A DNA stretch of 64,000 nucleotides from JADJPO01 sp963828555 (GCA_963828555.1 CAWHEL010000002.1:124001-188000), one strand, 5' to 3'. Shown: positions 50,088 through 59,300, numbered from the stretch's first letter. Notes: a model not told the origin generated them from the letters alone. A program made the numbers and translations.

Positions 50088-51195
50088 GGCGAACCACCTC
50101 CACGAGGTCGGCGAACGTCGCCAGCGAGTGGCCGGCGACCAGGTCGTCGATGTGCGGCAGCGCTGCAGCAATCCCGCCCTGTACGGGACGGTAACCCGCC
50201 TTGCCCCGGTGGGGGTTCACCCAGATCACCCGGTGCGCCAATCGGCGCAGTCGCTGCATCTGTTCCGCCAGCAGCGCCGGCTCACCGCGCTCCCAGCCGT
50301 CGGAGAACAACACCACGACGGCGCCGCGAGCCATCCCCCGCTGGCCCCAGTGGTCCAGGAAGGCCTGCAGCATCTCGCCGAGCCGGGTGCCACCCGACCA
50401 GTCCGGCACCTGCTCTCCGGCGGCCTTCAGCGCGGTGTCGGCGTCCCGCAGGCGCAGGGCCCGGGTGATCCGGGTCAGCCGGGTGCCGATGGTGAACACC
50501 TCGGTGTGCCGTGGCACGGCACGCACCCAGACGTGCCCCAGCCGCAGCAGCGCGTCGGCGTAAGCCGACATCGAGCCACTGACATCGACCAGCAGGACGA
50601 CGCGGCGCGGGCGGGAGGCGCTGCGCCGGAAGCGGATCGGACCGACCTCGCCCCCGCGGCGCAGCTCCTCCCGCAGAGTGCGCCGGACATCGAGCTCGCC
50701 ACGGTGATGGGCCCGGCGGCGCAGGGCCCGGCGGCGCGGCGGCACCGGGCGGATCGTCGCGAACAGATGGGCCAGCATGGCCCGCTCGGACGGGCTGAGG
50801 TCGGCGACGTCGCGCTGGCGCAACAGGTCGGCGGCGCTCGCCTTGGCCCGGACCACCTCGGTCTCGGACGGCTCCGGATCGTGGCGGTCGCCGGTGGCGG
50901 TGTCGGCCAACCCGGCCAGCGGCTTGGGCGGGACGGCGCGGCGCCTGCCGGTCAGCCGCGGAGCCTCACCGTCGAACCAGGCCTCGAACACCCGGTCGTA
51001 GACGGCGAAGTGGTCGGGCTCGGCGGTCATCGTGGCCCTGCCGGCCCAGTAGACGGCATCCCGGTCCATCACTCCCACCTGTGCGGCAGCGCGAAGGAAA
51101 GCCCGCGAACGGTCGGCGCTGACCGGCAGCCCGGCCGCGCGCAGCGTGCGCGCGAACCCGGCCAGCGTCTCCTCGACCCCGGACACGGCGCTCAT
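50080..51195 (-). CDS. CoxE-like VWA domain protein
   Basis: This 371-aa protein has an N-terminal helical region, an Arg-rich segment (about 150-195), and a C-terminal von Willebrand A domain with the MIDAS motif DVSGS (204-208) and a second metal-site Thr in GGTRLGEML. CoxE works with a MoxR-type ATPase (CoxD) in inserting the active-site metal. A matching ATPase lies at 52828. It is coupled to the XdhC-like gene. Confidence 0.85.
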   Translation of the reverse strand: MSAVSGVEETLAGFARTLRAAGLPVSADRSRAFLRAAAQVGVMDRDAVYWAGRATMTAEPDHFAVYDRVFEAWFDGEAPRLTGRRRAVPPKPLAGLADTATGDRHDPEPSETEVVRAKASAADLLRQRDVADLSPSERAMLAHLFATIRPVPPRRRALRRRAHHRGELDVRRTLREELRRGGEVGPIRFRRSASRPRRVVLLVDVSGSMSAYADALLRLGHVWVRAVPRHTEVFTIGTRLTRITRALRLRDADTALKAAGEQVPDWSGGTRLGEMLQAFLDHWGQRGMARGAVVVLFSDGWERGEPALLAEQMQRLRRLAHRVIWVNPHRGKAGYRPVQGGIAAALPHIDDLVAGHSLATFADLVEVVRRA

Positions 51196-51234
51196 CCACC
51201 GAACGCTGCCATGCCCACGCGCCCGACACCAACC

Positions 51235-51308
51235 TGCTCATACTCCGCGGGGGTACATCGGACAGCATTGTCAGGGGCGCTGACGTGTACCCCCGCGGAG
51301 CATGAGCA
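51235..51308. repeat. Long intergenic inverted repeat (CTCCGCGGGGGTACA family)
   Basis: Arms 51235-51257 and 51286-51308 match at 22 of 23 positions with a 28-nt loop. The arm is nearly identical to that at 60738. It overlaps ATG 51302, so that start of the TauE-like gene is unlikely. Confidence 0.85.
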
Positions 51309-51349
51309 CGGTTTGGTCGGCGGGGTGGGCGGAGAGGGATGCTGGGCGG

Positions 51350-52105
51350 GTGCCGTTGCCGCTGTACCTGCTCGCGCTGTTCGTCACCGGGGTGCTGGCC
51401 GGGCTCGTGGGCAGCGTGATCTCGTTGGCCTCGGTGGTCTCCTACCCCGCGCTGCTCGCCCTGGGCATGCCTCCGCTGGTGGCCAATGTGACCAACACCG
51501 TCGCGCTCACCTTCTCCGGTCTCGGCTCGGTGCTGGGCTCCCGCGAGGAGCTGCGCGGACTCGGCCGTACCGTGCTCGCCCTTGCCCCGCTCAGCGCCCT
51601 CGGCGGGGCGCTCGGCGCCGCCGTGCTGCTCCGCGCACCCGAGCGGTCGTTCGAACTCGTGGTGCCAGTGCTGATCGCCGCCGCCTCCACAGCGCTGCTG
51701 ATCCAACCGGTGCTGCAACGGCACGAGCGGTTCAGCGTCCGCGGGGCGACCCCGACGACCCTCGCCGCACTGACCGGCGTGGCGCTCTACACCGGCTACT
51801 TCGGTGCTGCCGGCGGGGTGCTGCTGATGGTGGTGCTCGGCTGGATCCTGGACGTCTCGATGGTGCGCCGCAACGCGGTCAAGAACGGGCTGGCCAGCGT
51901 GGCCAACGGGGTCGCCGCCGTCGGGATGATCCTCTTCGGGCCGGTGCACTGGGCGGCGGTGACTCCGCTGGCCGCCGGCTTCCTGCTCGGTGGCTGGCTC
52001 GGCCCTCGGGTCTCGCGCCGGGTGTCGGACGGCGGGCTGCGCCTGCTCATCTGCGGCTCGGGCCTGGCCGTCGCCGCCGCCCTGGCCTGGCGCACCTACC
52101 GCTGA
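51350..52105 (+). CDS. TauE/SafE-family membrane permease
   Basis: This is a 251-aa protein from GTG 51350, with GGAGAGGG 11 nt upstream; an ATG at 51302 lies in a hairpin. It is highly hydrophobic with about eight helices, and contains GLVGSVISLASVVSYPALLALG (in part) and the repeated segment TGYFGAAGGVLLMVVLG. The family exports sulfite or sulfonates; the substrate here is unknown. Confidence 0.83.
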   Translation: MPLPLYLLALFVTGVLAGLVGSVISLASVVSYPALLALGMPPLVANVTNTVALTFSGLGSVLGSREELRGLGRTVLALAPLSALGGALGAAVLLRAPERSFELVVPVLIAAASTALLIQPVLQRHERFSVRGATPTTLAALTGVALYTGYFGAAGGVLLMVVLGWILDVSMVRRNAVKNGLASVANGVAAVGMILFGPVHWAAVTPLAAGFLLGGWLGPRVSRRVSDGGLRLLICGSGLAVAAALAWRTYR

Positions 52106-52190
52106 TGCGGGCCCTGCGTCATGCCGGACGTGCTGCCGGCAACGCGCCGGGCATGACCGACGGCGCCAGCAGGGGGTGGGCGGGGAAGGG

Positions 52191-52733
52191 TCAGGTGAGA
52201 GGGCGGCCGACGTCGTGGAGGTGGTGCACCACATCGTGCAGGAAGTAGCGACCCAGGGTCTCCACGGTGAACCGCGACCCGTTGCTGCGTCGTCCGGGAC
52301 GCAGCCAGGCGTTCCCCGGGACGCCGGCGAACACCTCGGCGATCGCCTCCCCTGCCTCGGTCAGTTCACCGAAGACCTCAGTCGGGTCCTGCTCGCCGTA
52401 CCGCTCGGCGACGGCGGTGGCGTCCTGGTCCCAGTCGGCGAAGGCCGGGTCGTCCTGGTCGAGCATCAGACGCACCCGTTCGCCGAACAACCGGTACACG
52501 TCACGCACGTGACAGGCGTACTCCAGCGACGACCACACCGCGGGTGCCGGGCGGGTGCGCACGTCGGACCGCCCCAGCACCTCCTGCCAGGCAGCCACGG
52601 TCGAACGGGTGACCCGGGCCAGTTCCCCCACCGACATCGCGCAGGCATCGAAACCGCACTCGCGGCACCGCTCCTCCAGCACCCAGGTCCAGTCCTTGTC
52701 GTCCGGCGTGATTCCGTCAGCTCCACTCTTCAC
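52191..52733 (-). CDS. DinB-family protein
   Basis: This is a 180-aa protein from GTG 52733. It opens with DDKDWTWVLEERCRECGFD and ends with FLHDVVHHLHDVG; the His residues fit the DinB four-helix metal site. DinB proteins include thiol-dependent S-transferases (mycothiol- or bacillithiol-type). Which, if any, activity applies is unknown. An ORF start at 52811 would add 26 residues. Confidence 0.78.
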   Translation of the reverse strand: MKSGADGITPDDKDWTWVLEERCRECGFDACAMSVGELARVTRSTVAAWQEVLGRSDVRTRPAPAVWSSLEYACHVRDVYRLFGERVRLMLDQDDPAFADWDQDATAVAERYGEQDPTEVFGELTEAGEAIAEVFAGVPGNAWLRPGRRSNGSRFTVETLGRYFLHDVVHHLHDVGRPLT

Positions 52734-52827
52734 GCCCGCAACCGTAAGGGTCCGCTCTGGGTTGTGGAGGGGTTGGTACACGCAGACGGTGCAGAACTCA
52801 CCGCAACCCATGGGCGACCAGTGCAGA

Positions 52828-53745
52828 TCAGCCGGCCAGAAGGCGGTCGAGGCGGTCCCGCACTCGCTCCGCGTCCTCGCGGTACTTGCAGATCGCGCCC
52901 AGCGTGGCAGCGGTGGTCTCCACGTCGAGCTCGCGCCGCCCGAGCTCCATCAGGCACCGCGCCCAGTCCAGGCTCTCGGCGACCCCCGGCGGCTTCAGCA
53001 GATCGGCCTCGGCCGGCCCGGCGGCACCGTCCCGCAGCCGCTGCACCACCATCGCCACCTGCTCGGCCAGCTTCGCCGGCACCTCGGGCAGCCGCCGGCG
53101 CAGGATCTCGATCTCACGGGCCAGGCCAGGGTGCTCGACCCAGTGGTACAGGCAGCGCCGCTTCAGCGCATCGTGCACCTCCCGGGTGCGGTTCGAGGTG
53201 AGCACCACCAGCGGCGGGTGCTCGGCGGTGATGGTGCCCAGCTCCGGGATCGACACCGCGTGGGTGGAGAGCACCTCGAGCAGGAAGGCCTCGAACTCGT
53301 CGTCGGCCCGGTCGATCTCGTCGACCAGCAGCACCGCGTTCGGGCTGCGGAGGGCCTGCAGGATCGGGCGGGCGAGCAGGAAGCGCTCATCGAACAGCGA
53401 GTGCTCGACCGCGTCGACGTCGAGCGCCTGACCGCCGGCCTTGGTGGCCTCGATCGCCCGCAGGTGCAGCACCTGGCGCGGGAAGTCCCAGTCGTAGAGG
53501 GCCTGGCTCGCGTCGATCCCCTCGTAGCACTGCAGCCGGATCAGCTGGGCGCCGAGCGCCTGCGCCAGCGCCTCGGCCAGCGCGGTCTTGCCGGTGCCGG
53601 GCTCGCCCTCGAGCATCAGCGGGCGGCGCATGGTCATCGACAACCAGGCCACGGTGGCCAGTCCGTCGTCGGCGAGGTACCCGGTGGCCTCCAGCGCCGC
53701 AGCGAGGTCGGCCGGCGTCGCGGGAGTGACCGGCGCATCAGTCAT
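52828..53745 (-). CDS. MoxR-type AAA+ ATPase (CoxD-like)
   Basis: This is a 305-aa protein from ATG 53745, with Walker A GEPGTGKT (47-54), Walker B DEID (142-145) and sensor 1 TSNRTREVHD. CoxD-type ATPases act with VWA proteins in assembling the Cu/S/Mo site of CO dehydrogenase. The CoxE-like gene lies 1.6 kb downstream on the same strand, separated by the TauE-like gene (opposite strand) and the DinB gene. Confidence 0.88.
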   Translation of the reverse strand: MTDAPVTPATPADLAAALEATGYLADDGLATVAWLSMTMRRPLMLEGEPGTGKTALAEALAQALGAQLIRLQCYEGIDASQALYDWDFPRQVLHLRAIEATKAGGQALDVDAVEHSLFDERFLLARPILQALRSPNAVLLVDEIDRADDEFEAFLLEVLSTHAVSIPELGTITAEHPPLVVLTSNRTREVHDALKRRCLYHWVEHPGLAREIEILRRRLPEVPAKLAEQVAMVVQRLRDGAAGPAEADLLKPPGVAESLDWARCLMELGRRELDVETTAATLGAICKYREDAERVRDRLDRLLAG

Positions 53746-53798
53746 GGCCACAGCATGGCCCATAGCGGCGTCCGGCGAGCACGAGAGAGACTCTGCGA

Positions 53799-54605
53799 GT
53801 GACCGACATCGAACTGCGCGACGGCGACACGACCCTGACCCTGAGCACCAGCGGAGGCCGGTGGACGGCGCTGCGCGTGGCCGGGCTGGACCTGATCGGG
53901 CGCGGAGGGGACAAGCTGGTCGACTGGGGCAACTACCCGATGGCCCCCTACGCCGGCCGGATCCGCCGCGGGCGCCTGGTCTGGGGTGGGCGCACCCACC
54001 AACTGCCGATCAATCTGCCCCCGCACGCGATCCACGGGGTCGCCCTCGACCGGCCGTGGCAGGTGCTCGACGCCTCACCCGCCGAGGTGCACCTGCGGTG
54101 CGACTTCGACAACCGGTGGCCCTGGCGCGGCCATGTGGTGCAGCACGTGCACCTGGACGCCGGCGGGGTGCGCGCGGCGCTCGAGGTGCATGCGGACGAC
54201 GTGGCGATGCCGGCCTGGACCGGGTACCACCCGTGGTTCTCCCGCCGCCTGGCCCGCGGCGAGCCGGCCCGCCTGGAGATCACCAGCGCCGGAGTGCTGC
54301 CCCGGGACGACGACGGCATGCCCCAGCCGGAGGTGGCCCCGGTGCCGGCGCCCCCCTGGGACGACGTCTTCGTCGAGGTGACCTGGCCGGCCCGGGTGGT
54401 GTGGGACGGCGCGCTCACCCTGGAGATCAGCTCGGACGCCGCGCACGCCGTGGTCTTCGACGAGCGCCCGGGTGCGGTCTGCATCGAGCCGCAGACCGCA
54501 CCGCCGAACGCCGCCGAGCTGGGTCAGGCGAGCACGGTCGAGCCGGGAGCCCCGCTGACGATGGAGATGCAGCTCACGTGGCTGTCGGCCCACCCGGGCC
54601 ACTAG
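53799..54605 (+). CDS. Aldose 1-epimerase family protein
   Basis: This 268-aa protein starts at GTG 53799. The galactose mutarotase-like fold is shown by NYPMAPYAGRIRRGRL, HAIHGVALDRPW and GYHPWFSRRL, with the conserved His residues, and by a late IEPQTAPPNA that supplies the Glu. It interconverts aldose anomers, and it lies 3.5 kb from xylAB, so a pentose or hexose role is plausible. Confidence 0.88.
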   Translation: MTDIELRDGDTTLTLSTSGGRWTALRVAGLDLIGRGGDKLVDWGNYPMAPYAGRIRRGRLVWGGRTHQLPINLPPHAIHGVALDRPWQVLDASPAEVHLRCDFDNRWPWRGHVVQHVHLDAGGVRAALEVHADDVAMPAWTGYHPWFSRRLARGEPARLEITSAGVLPRDDDGMPQPEVAPVPAPPWDDVFVEVTWPARVVWDGALTLEISSDAAHAVVFDERPGAVCIEPQTAPPNAAELGQASTVEPGAPLTMEMQLTWLSAHPGH

Positions 54606-54723
54606 TCCCGGATTCTACTGTTCCGCGAGGCCTAGCTTTCGTAGTGCCATCTTCAACTACCTGATGGCCTCGGGAACGACCTCCTCGTCCACCCCGAGCC
54701 GAAGCACTCTTGCGGAGGCCGAC

Positions 54724-55335
54724 GTGCGCAGCACACTCGACAGACTCATCTCCTGGACCGGACTGATCCTCGCCGCCGTTCTGCTGGTGGCCGGAGGACT
54801 GCTGACCTGGGCGAGCGGGTTCGTCGCAGACAACGTCAAGCAGCAACTCACCGACCAGCACATCGTCATGCCGACCGGCGAGGCGCTGAACAACCCCGAG
54901 ATCAAGCCCTACCTGGAGAAGTACGCCGGCCAGCCCCTGGAGACCGGCGAGCAGGCCAAGGCCTACGCCGACCACTACATCCTGGTGCACATGAATGCCG
55001 CCAGCCAGGGCAAGACCTACTCCGAGGTCAGCGGTGCGTTCATGAAGCTGAGCGCCGACCCGGCCGCCGACAAGGCCGAGGTGGCCAAGCTCGGTGAGCT
55101 GCGCCAGACCCTGTTCATGGGCAGCACCCTGCGCGGCCTGCTGCTCAACGCCTACGCCTTCGCCACCATGGGCACCATCGCCGGGCTCGCCGCAATCGGC
55201 GCCTACGTGGCCGCCGCACTGCTGTTCGTGCTGTCCCTGCTGGGGCTGCGGCACGGCCGCAAGCTCGCCGTCACGCCGCCTGCCCAGGCCAGCGCCGGCA
55301 CCACCGCCGGCACCACAGTGCCCGCGGGCGTGTAG
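54724..55335 (+). CDS. Actinobacterial membrane protein (often misnamed LigA)
   Basis: This is a 203-aa protein from GTG 54724, with GGAGG 5 nt upstream; ATG 54664 would add 20 low-complexity residues. A first helix (about 10-32), a large extracytoplasmic loop with IVMPTGEALNNPEIKPYL and KAYADHYILVHM, and two close helices near 145-185 match a widespread actinobacterial family. Databases sometimes call it aromatic ring-opening dioxygenase LigA, without metal ligands to support this. The function is unknown. Confidence 0.72.
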   Translation: MRSTLDRLISWTGLILAAVLLVAGGLLTWASGFVADNVKQQLTDQHIVMPTGEALNNPEIKPYLEKYAGQPLETGEQAKAYADHYILVHMNAASQGKTYSEVSGAFMKLSADPAADKAEVAKLGELRQTLFMGSTLRGLLLNAYAFATMGTIAGLAAIGAYVAAALLFVLSLLGLRHGRKLAVTPPAQASAGTTAGTTVPAGV

Positions 55336-55353
55336 CCGCGACGATCATCGCCG

Positions 55354-55388
55354 AGGGGCGGTGCCGACCCAGGGTCGGCGCCGCCCCT
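55354..55388. terminator. Bidirectional terminator-like hairpin
   Basis: AGGGGCGGTGCCGACCC (55354-55370) pairs at 16 of 17 positions with 55372-55388. It lies between two convergent genes and is very GC-rich. Confidence 0.7.
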
Positions 55389-55397
55389 TCGTCGTGA

Positions 55398-56627
55398 TCA
55401 CCGGCTGCGGGTGAGCCGCCACGGGTCCTCCCCAGCGGCGTCCAGCGCTGCCAGGGCGTCGCGCCGCCCGGCCTCGATCAGGGACTCGATGAAGTCGGGG
55501 TCGAACAACAGGTAGCTGAGCAGCTCCCCGTGCGCCGAGTGGGTGCCACCGATCAGCCGGTCGAGCAGGGCGATGTCGGGGCTGCGCAGGGCATCCAGGC
55601 CCCGGTGGGCGTGCAGGGCCGCCTCAGCCAGACCCGAGATGGTGCCGATCCGGTCGGGGCCGATGAACAGGTGGGGCACCGGCCGGTACCGGGTGCCGGT
55701 GGCCCCGGCGCCGAGCAGGGCGTTCACGCGCTCCAGCGCGCGCACGTCTTCGACCATCCGGTCCACCAGCGTCGAGGTGATCACCGTGGCGAACGCGCCG
55801 AACAGATCGAGCTGTCTGGGGTCGAGGCGGAACGGATCCTCGGACCGGCCGAGCGGATGGGTGGCCACCACCACCAGCCGCTCCGCTCCCAGGTCGAGAG
55901 CGGGCTTGATCGGGGCGTTCAGCCGGACGCCGCCGTCCAGGTACCAGTCGCCGGCGGCGCCCTCGTCGTCCGAGAGCCGCACCGGCGGGAAGGCGACTGG
56001 GATCGCCGCCGAGGCCATGACGTGTTCGGCGCTCAGCCTGGCCGGGACATAGGCGATCCGCCGCGCGGCGTCGTCCGGCGGGAGCTCCACCGCGGAGCCC
56101 TGTTCGACGAACACCTCGGTGCGGTGCCGGCCGGTCGCCGTGGTGATCAGCGCCACCGACTCCAGCACCCCCGAGGAGATGTTCTCGTGCAGCTGCGGCC
56201 AGTGCTCGAACCGGGACAGCGTGCGCCGCAACGGCGCCGGATCGAGCACCGAGGTGACCGGACTGTCACCGATCCCGGCCAGGCGGGCCAGGTAGCGCGC
56301 CGCGAACCCCGGCGCGGTGAGCAGCAGGGGGCGGAACACCCCGGTGCGCGCCGCCCCCCGCCAGAGGCCGAGCGCCTGCTGCGCGGCCTCCTCTGCGTCG
56401 TCCACGTCGAGCAGCGCGGCGACCAGCAGAGCGTTGATCGCGCCGGCGCTGGTCCCGACGATCACCCGCGGCGCCTCACCGCGGGCCTTCAGCCAGGGGA
56501 TCACCACCGACAGCGCACCGACCTCGTAGGCACCGCGCGCACCGGCCCCAGCGATCACCAGCCCGACCGTGCCCGTCGCCGGCTGCGCCGCCGGGCGCTT
56601 CGCCGGCCTCTGCGGTACCCGTGCCAT
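55398..56627 (-). CDS. Patatin-like phospholipase
   Basis: This 409-aa protein has the oxyanion motif GAGARGAYEVG (about 27-37), the catalytic serine in GTSAG (about 58-62) and the Asp in DGGVRLN (about 230). All parts of the Ser-Asp dyad are present. It probably hydrolyses acyl chains of lipids; a N-terminal Arg/Pro-rich stretch is not a signal peptide. It is next to xylR but not coupled to it. Confidence 0.9.
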   Translation of the reverse strand: MARVPQRPAKRPAAQPATGTVGLVIAGAGARGAYEVGALSVVIPWLKARGEAPRVIVGTSAGAINALLVAALLDVDDAEEAAQQALGLWRGAARTGVFRPLLLTAPGFAARYLARLAGIGDSPVTSVLDPAPLRRTLSRFEHWPQLHENISSGVLESVALITTATGRHRTEVFVEQGSAVELPPDDAARRIAYVPARLSAEHVMASAAIPVAFPPVRLSDDEGAAGDWYLDGGVRLNAPIKPALDLGAERLVVVATHPLGRSEDPFRLDPRQLDLFGAFATVITSTLVDRMVEDVRALERVNALLGAGATGTRYRPVPHLFIGPDRIGTISGLAEAALHAHRGLDALRSPDIALLDRLIGGTHSAHGELLSYLLFDPDFIESLIEAGRRDALAALDAAGEDPWRLTRSR

Positions 56628-56643
56628 CAGCGAACCCGCTCTC

Positions 56644-57957
56644 TCAGATCAGGTTTCCACGGGTGGCCAGGTAGCCGGCCGGATCGGCGATGACCGAGCG
56701 GATGACGGAGGTGGCCGCTCCCAGCACGGCCGCCTCGCCACCCAGCGGGGACACCCTGATCTGCACCGGCGACCAGGACGCGATCAGTGCCCGGTGGGTG
56801 ATCTCGGCCTGGACCGTGGGCAGCATCCATTCGGCGAGCCGCGCGTAGAGGCCGCCGAGGACGACGGCGTCGGCGTCCACGATGTTGAGCACCGCGGCGA
56901 TGGCACCGCCGAGCGCGGTCCCGGCCTCGGCCAGTGCCGCGGTGGCCCGCCGGTCCTCATGCCGGGCGGCGTCCTCGAGCGCTGCCACCGGACCCTCTGG
57001 GGTGCCCCGGCTGGTGCCCAGGCCCCCCAGACGGCGGCCGCTGCGCACCGGTTCGCCGATCCCCGCCGCACGCAGGATCGCCTCCTGCCCGGCCAGCTGC
57101 TCCAGGCAGCCGTGGCTGCCGCAGGAGCATTCCGCCTCCCCCCGGTCCTTCCGGGCGCGGGGCAGGCCGACGGTGAGGTGCCCGATCTCACCGCTGAAGC
57201 CGTGCCGGCCGCGGTAGAGGGCGCCGTCCACCACGATCCCCGCGCCGATGCCGATCTCCCCGGAGACGTGCACGAAGGTGCGCAACGGGCTGCCGTCCCG
57301 ATCGGCGTGCCCGGCACACCACAGCTCGGCCAGCGCCGCGAGGTTGGCCTCGTTGTCCAGACTCATCGGCAGGCTGTCGGGGACGGCCCCTTCGGAGCGG
57401 GCGCGCAGCTCGTCCAGCACCGCCACGTCGCGCCAGCCGAGGTTCGCGGCCATCCGCAACAGGTCCCGCTCGGTCTCGACCAGCCCGGGGACGGCGACCG
57501 CGACCCCGGCCACCTGACCGCCGTCCAGCTGGGCCCGCTCGATCGCACGGCGCAGCGCCATCGCGGCCCGGGCCAGCACCGTGCCCGGCTGCACCGTGCG
57601 CAGATCGCCGGTGATCGTCTCCCGCTGACGGACGGTGCCGGACAGATCGACGGTGAGCGTGGCGAGGTAGTCGACGTTGATCTCCAGCCCGATCCCGACC
57701 GGGCCGGACTCGGCCAGCGCCACCCGCGAGCCCGGTCGACCCACCCGGGGGGAGGCGGAGGGGCCCAGCTCCGCGACCAGACCCCCGGCGACGAGGGTGT
57801 CCACCAGGGAGGAGACGGTCGCCTTGGTCAGTCCGGTCACGGCGGCCAACCGGGCCCGTGAGGTGGGCCCGTGGTCGGCCAGCTGAGCCAGGGTGAGCGC
57901 GAGGTTGTGCTCACGCAACGAGGGCTGGCGCGCTGGGTTGTCCCGATGCGCACTCAT
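56644..57957 (-). CDS. xylR: ROK-family xylose repressor
   Basis: This 437-aa regulator has an N-terminal winged helix (RARLAAVTGLTKATVSSLVDTL, about 33-54) and a C-terminal ROK sugar-kinase-like domain with the zinc motif CSCGSHGCLEQLAG (about 275-288). It is divergent from xylA. Two GTTCAG-N3-CTGAAC palindromes lie between them. Xylose or a phosphate is the likely inducer. A TAGAGT box 6 nt before the ATG suggests leaderless expression. Confidence 0.9.
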   Translation of the reverse strand: MSAHRDNPARQPSLREHNLALTLAQLADHGPTSRARLAAVTGLTKATVSSLVDTLVAGGLVAELGPSASPRVGRPGSRVALAESGPVGIGLEINVDYLATLTVDLSGTVRQRETITGDLRTVQPGTVLARAAMALRRAIERAQLDGGQVAGVAVAVPGLVETERDLLRMAANLGWRDVAVLDELRARSEGAVPDSLPMSLDNEANLAALAELWCAGHADRDGSPLRTFVHVSGEIGIGAGIVVDGALYRGRHGFSGEIGHLTVGLPRARKDRGEAECSCGSHGCLEQLAGQEAILRAAGIGEPVRSGRRLGGLGTSRGTPEGPVAALEDAARHEDRRATAALAEAGTALGGAIAAVLNIVDADAVVLGGLYARLAEWMLPTVQAEITHRALIASWSPVQIRVSPLGGEAAVLGAATSVIRSVIADPAGYLATRGNLI

Positions 57958-57963
57958 GCGAGC

Positions 57964-57969
57964 ACTCTA
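57964..57969 (-). promoter_or_regulatory. Putative leaderless -10 box of xylR
   Basis: The minus strand reads TAGAGT, 6 nt before the ATG at 57957. The operator at 57988 would cover its -35 region. Confidence 0.5.
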
Positions 57970-57987
57970 GGCGATCGCCGCGGGTTC

Positions 57988-58002
57988 GTTCAGGTCCTGA
58001 AC
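57988..58002. promoter_or_regulatory. XylR operator 1
   Basis: GTTCAGGTCCTGAAC is a perfect palindrome with a 1-nt centre. It shares GTTCAG-N3-CTGAAC with operator 2 at 58070 and lies close to the xylR promoter. Confidence 0.7.
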
Positions 58003-58041
58003 TTGTGGGGAACTCCACCCGGGCAGACGATGGCCAGACCC

Positions 58042-58071
58042 TTGACAGCGACACACTCAACGCGGTTAAGT
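58042..58071 (+). promoter_or_regulatory. xylA promoter
   Basis: TTGACA (58042-58047) and TTAAGT (58066-58071) are 18 bp apart. Operator 2 begins at the last bases of the -10 box. Confidence 0.65.
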
Positions 58072-58084
58072 TCAGTAACTGAAC
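58070..58084. promoter_or_regulatory. XylR operator 2
   Basis: GTTCAGTAACTGAAC is a perfect palindrome overlapping the xylA -10 box and start-point region. It is 82 bp from operator 1, close to eight helical turns, so looping is possible. Confidence 0.75.
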
Positions 58085-58127
58085 AAATTCTCTGCTCGCC
58101 CCTTCCCCCGCCGCCCCGGAGGCTCCG

Positions 58128-59300
58128 ATGACCGCCGTCCAGCCCACCCCTGCAGACAAGTTCACCTTCGGCCTGTGGACCGTGGGGTACCAGGCCCGCG
58201 ACCCGTTCGGGGACGCGACCCGGGCACCTCTGGACCCGATCGAGGCGGTGCACCGCCTGGCCGCCCTCGGCGCCTACGGCGTCACCTTCCACGACGACGA
58301 CCTGGTGCCGTTCGGCTCCTCGGACACCGTGCGCACGAAGATCATCGAAGCGTTCAAGGCCGCCCTCGCCGAGACCGGCATGAAGGCGCCGATGCTCACC
58401 ACCAACCTGTTCACCCACCCGGCCTTCAAAGACGGCGCGTTCACCAGCAACGACCGGTCCGTGCGCCGCTACGCGATCCGCAAGGTGATGCGAAACCTCG
58501 ACCTGGCCGCCGAGCTGGGCGCCGAGACCTACGTGTTCTGGGGCGGCCGCGAGGGCAGCGAGACCGAGGCCGCCAAGGACGTGCGCGCCGCGCTCGACCG
58601 CTTCCGCGAGGCGCTGGACACCCTGGCCCAGTACTGCATCGACTCCGGCTACAACCTGCGGTTCGCGCTCGAACCGAAGCCGAACGAGCCGCGCGGCGAC
58701 ATCCTGCTGCCGACGATCGGGCACGCGCTCGCCTTCATCAACTCCCTCGACCACCACGAGATGGTCGGCCTCAACCCCGAGGTCGGGCACGAGCAGATGT
58801 CCAACCTCAACATGGTGCACGGCGTGGCCCAGGCGCTGTGGCACGGCAAGCTCTTCCACATCGACCTGAACGGCCAGAACGGCCCCAAGTTCGACCAGGA
58901 CCTGATCTTCGGCCACGGCAACCTGATCAACGCGTTCTTCCTGGTCGACCTGCTCGAGACGGCCGGGTACGACGGCCCGCGGCACTTCGACTACAAGCCG
59001 CTGCGCACCGAGAACTCCGACGGCGTGTGGGAGTCGGCCTCCGCGAACATGCGCACCTACCTGTTGCTCAAGGACCGGGCAGCGGGCTTCCGGGCCGACC
59101 CCGAGGTGGCCGAGGCACTCGCTGAGGCCGGCGTGGCCGACCTGTCCGTGCCCACCCTGGCCGATGGCGAGTCCCACCGTGAGCTGCTCGCCGACCGCAG
59201 CGCCTTCGAGGACTTCGACGCCGACAAGGCCGGGTCGCGCGGTTATGGTTTCGTGCGTCTCAACCAGTTGGCGATCGAGCACCTGATGGGAGCCCGATGA
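58128..59300 (+). CDS. xylA: Xylose isomerase
   Basis: This 390-aa enzyme converts D-xylose to D-xylulose. H55 and D58 (FHDDD), W138 (FWGGREG), and E182 and K184 (LEPKPNEPRGD) are the known catalytic and metal-binding positions of the class I enzymes, and all are present. Its stop overlaps xylB by 4 bp. Transcription should start from the TTGACA promoter under XylR control. Confidence 0.97.
   Translation: MTAVQPTPADKFTFGLWTVGYQARDPFGDATRAPLDPIEAVHRLAALGAYGVTFHDDDLVPFGSSDTVRTKIIEAFKAALAETGMKAPMLTTNLFTHPAFKDGAFTSNDRSVRRYAIRKVMRNLDLAAELGAETYVFWGGREGSETEAAKDVRAALDRFREALDTLAQYCIDSGYNLRFALEPKPNEPRGDILLPTIGHALAFINSLDHHEMVGLNPEVGHEQMSNLNMVHGVAQALWHGKLFHIDLNGQNGPKFDQDLIFGHGNLINAFFLVDLLETAGYDGPRHFDYKPLRTENSDGVWESASANMRTYLLLKDRAAGFRADPEVAEALAEAGVADLSVPTLADGESHRELLADRSAFEDFDADKAGSRGYGFVRLNQLAIEHLMGAR

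Noticed and set aside
51302..52105. TauE/SafE gene starting at ATG 51302
   Set aside because: That ATG lies in the right arm of a long inverted repeat with no ribosome site; GTG 51350 has GGAGAGGG upstream and starts just before the first helix.
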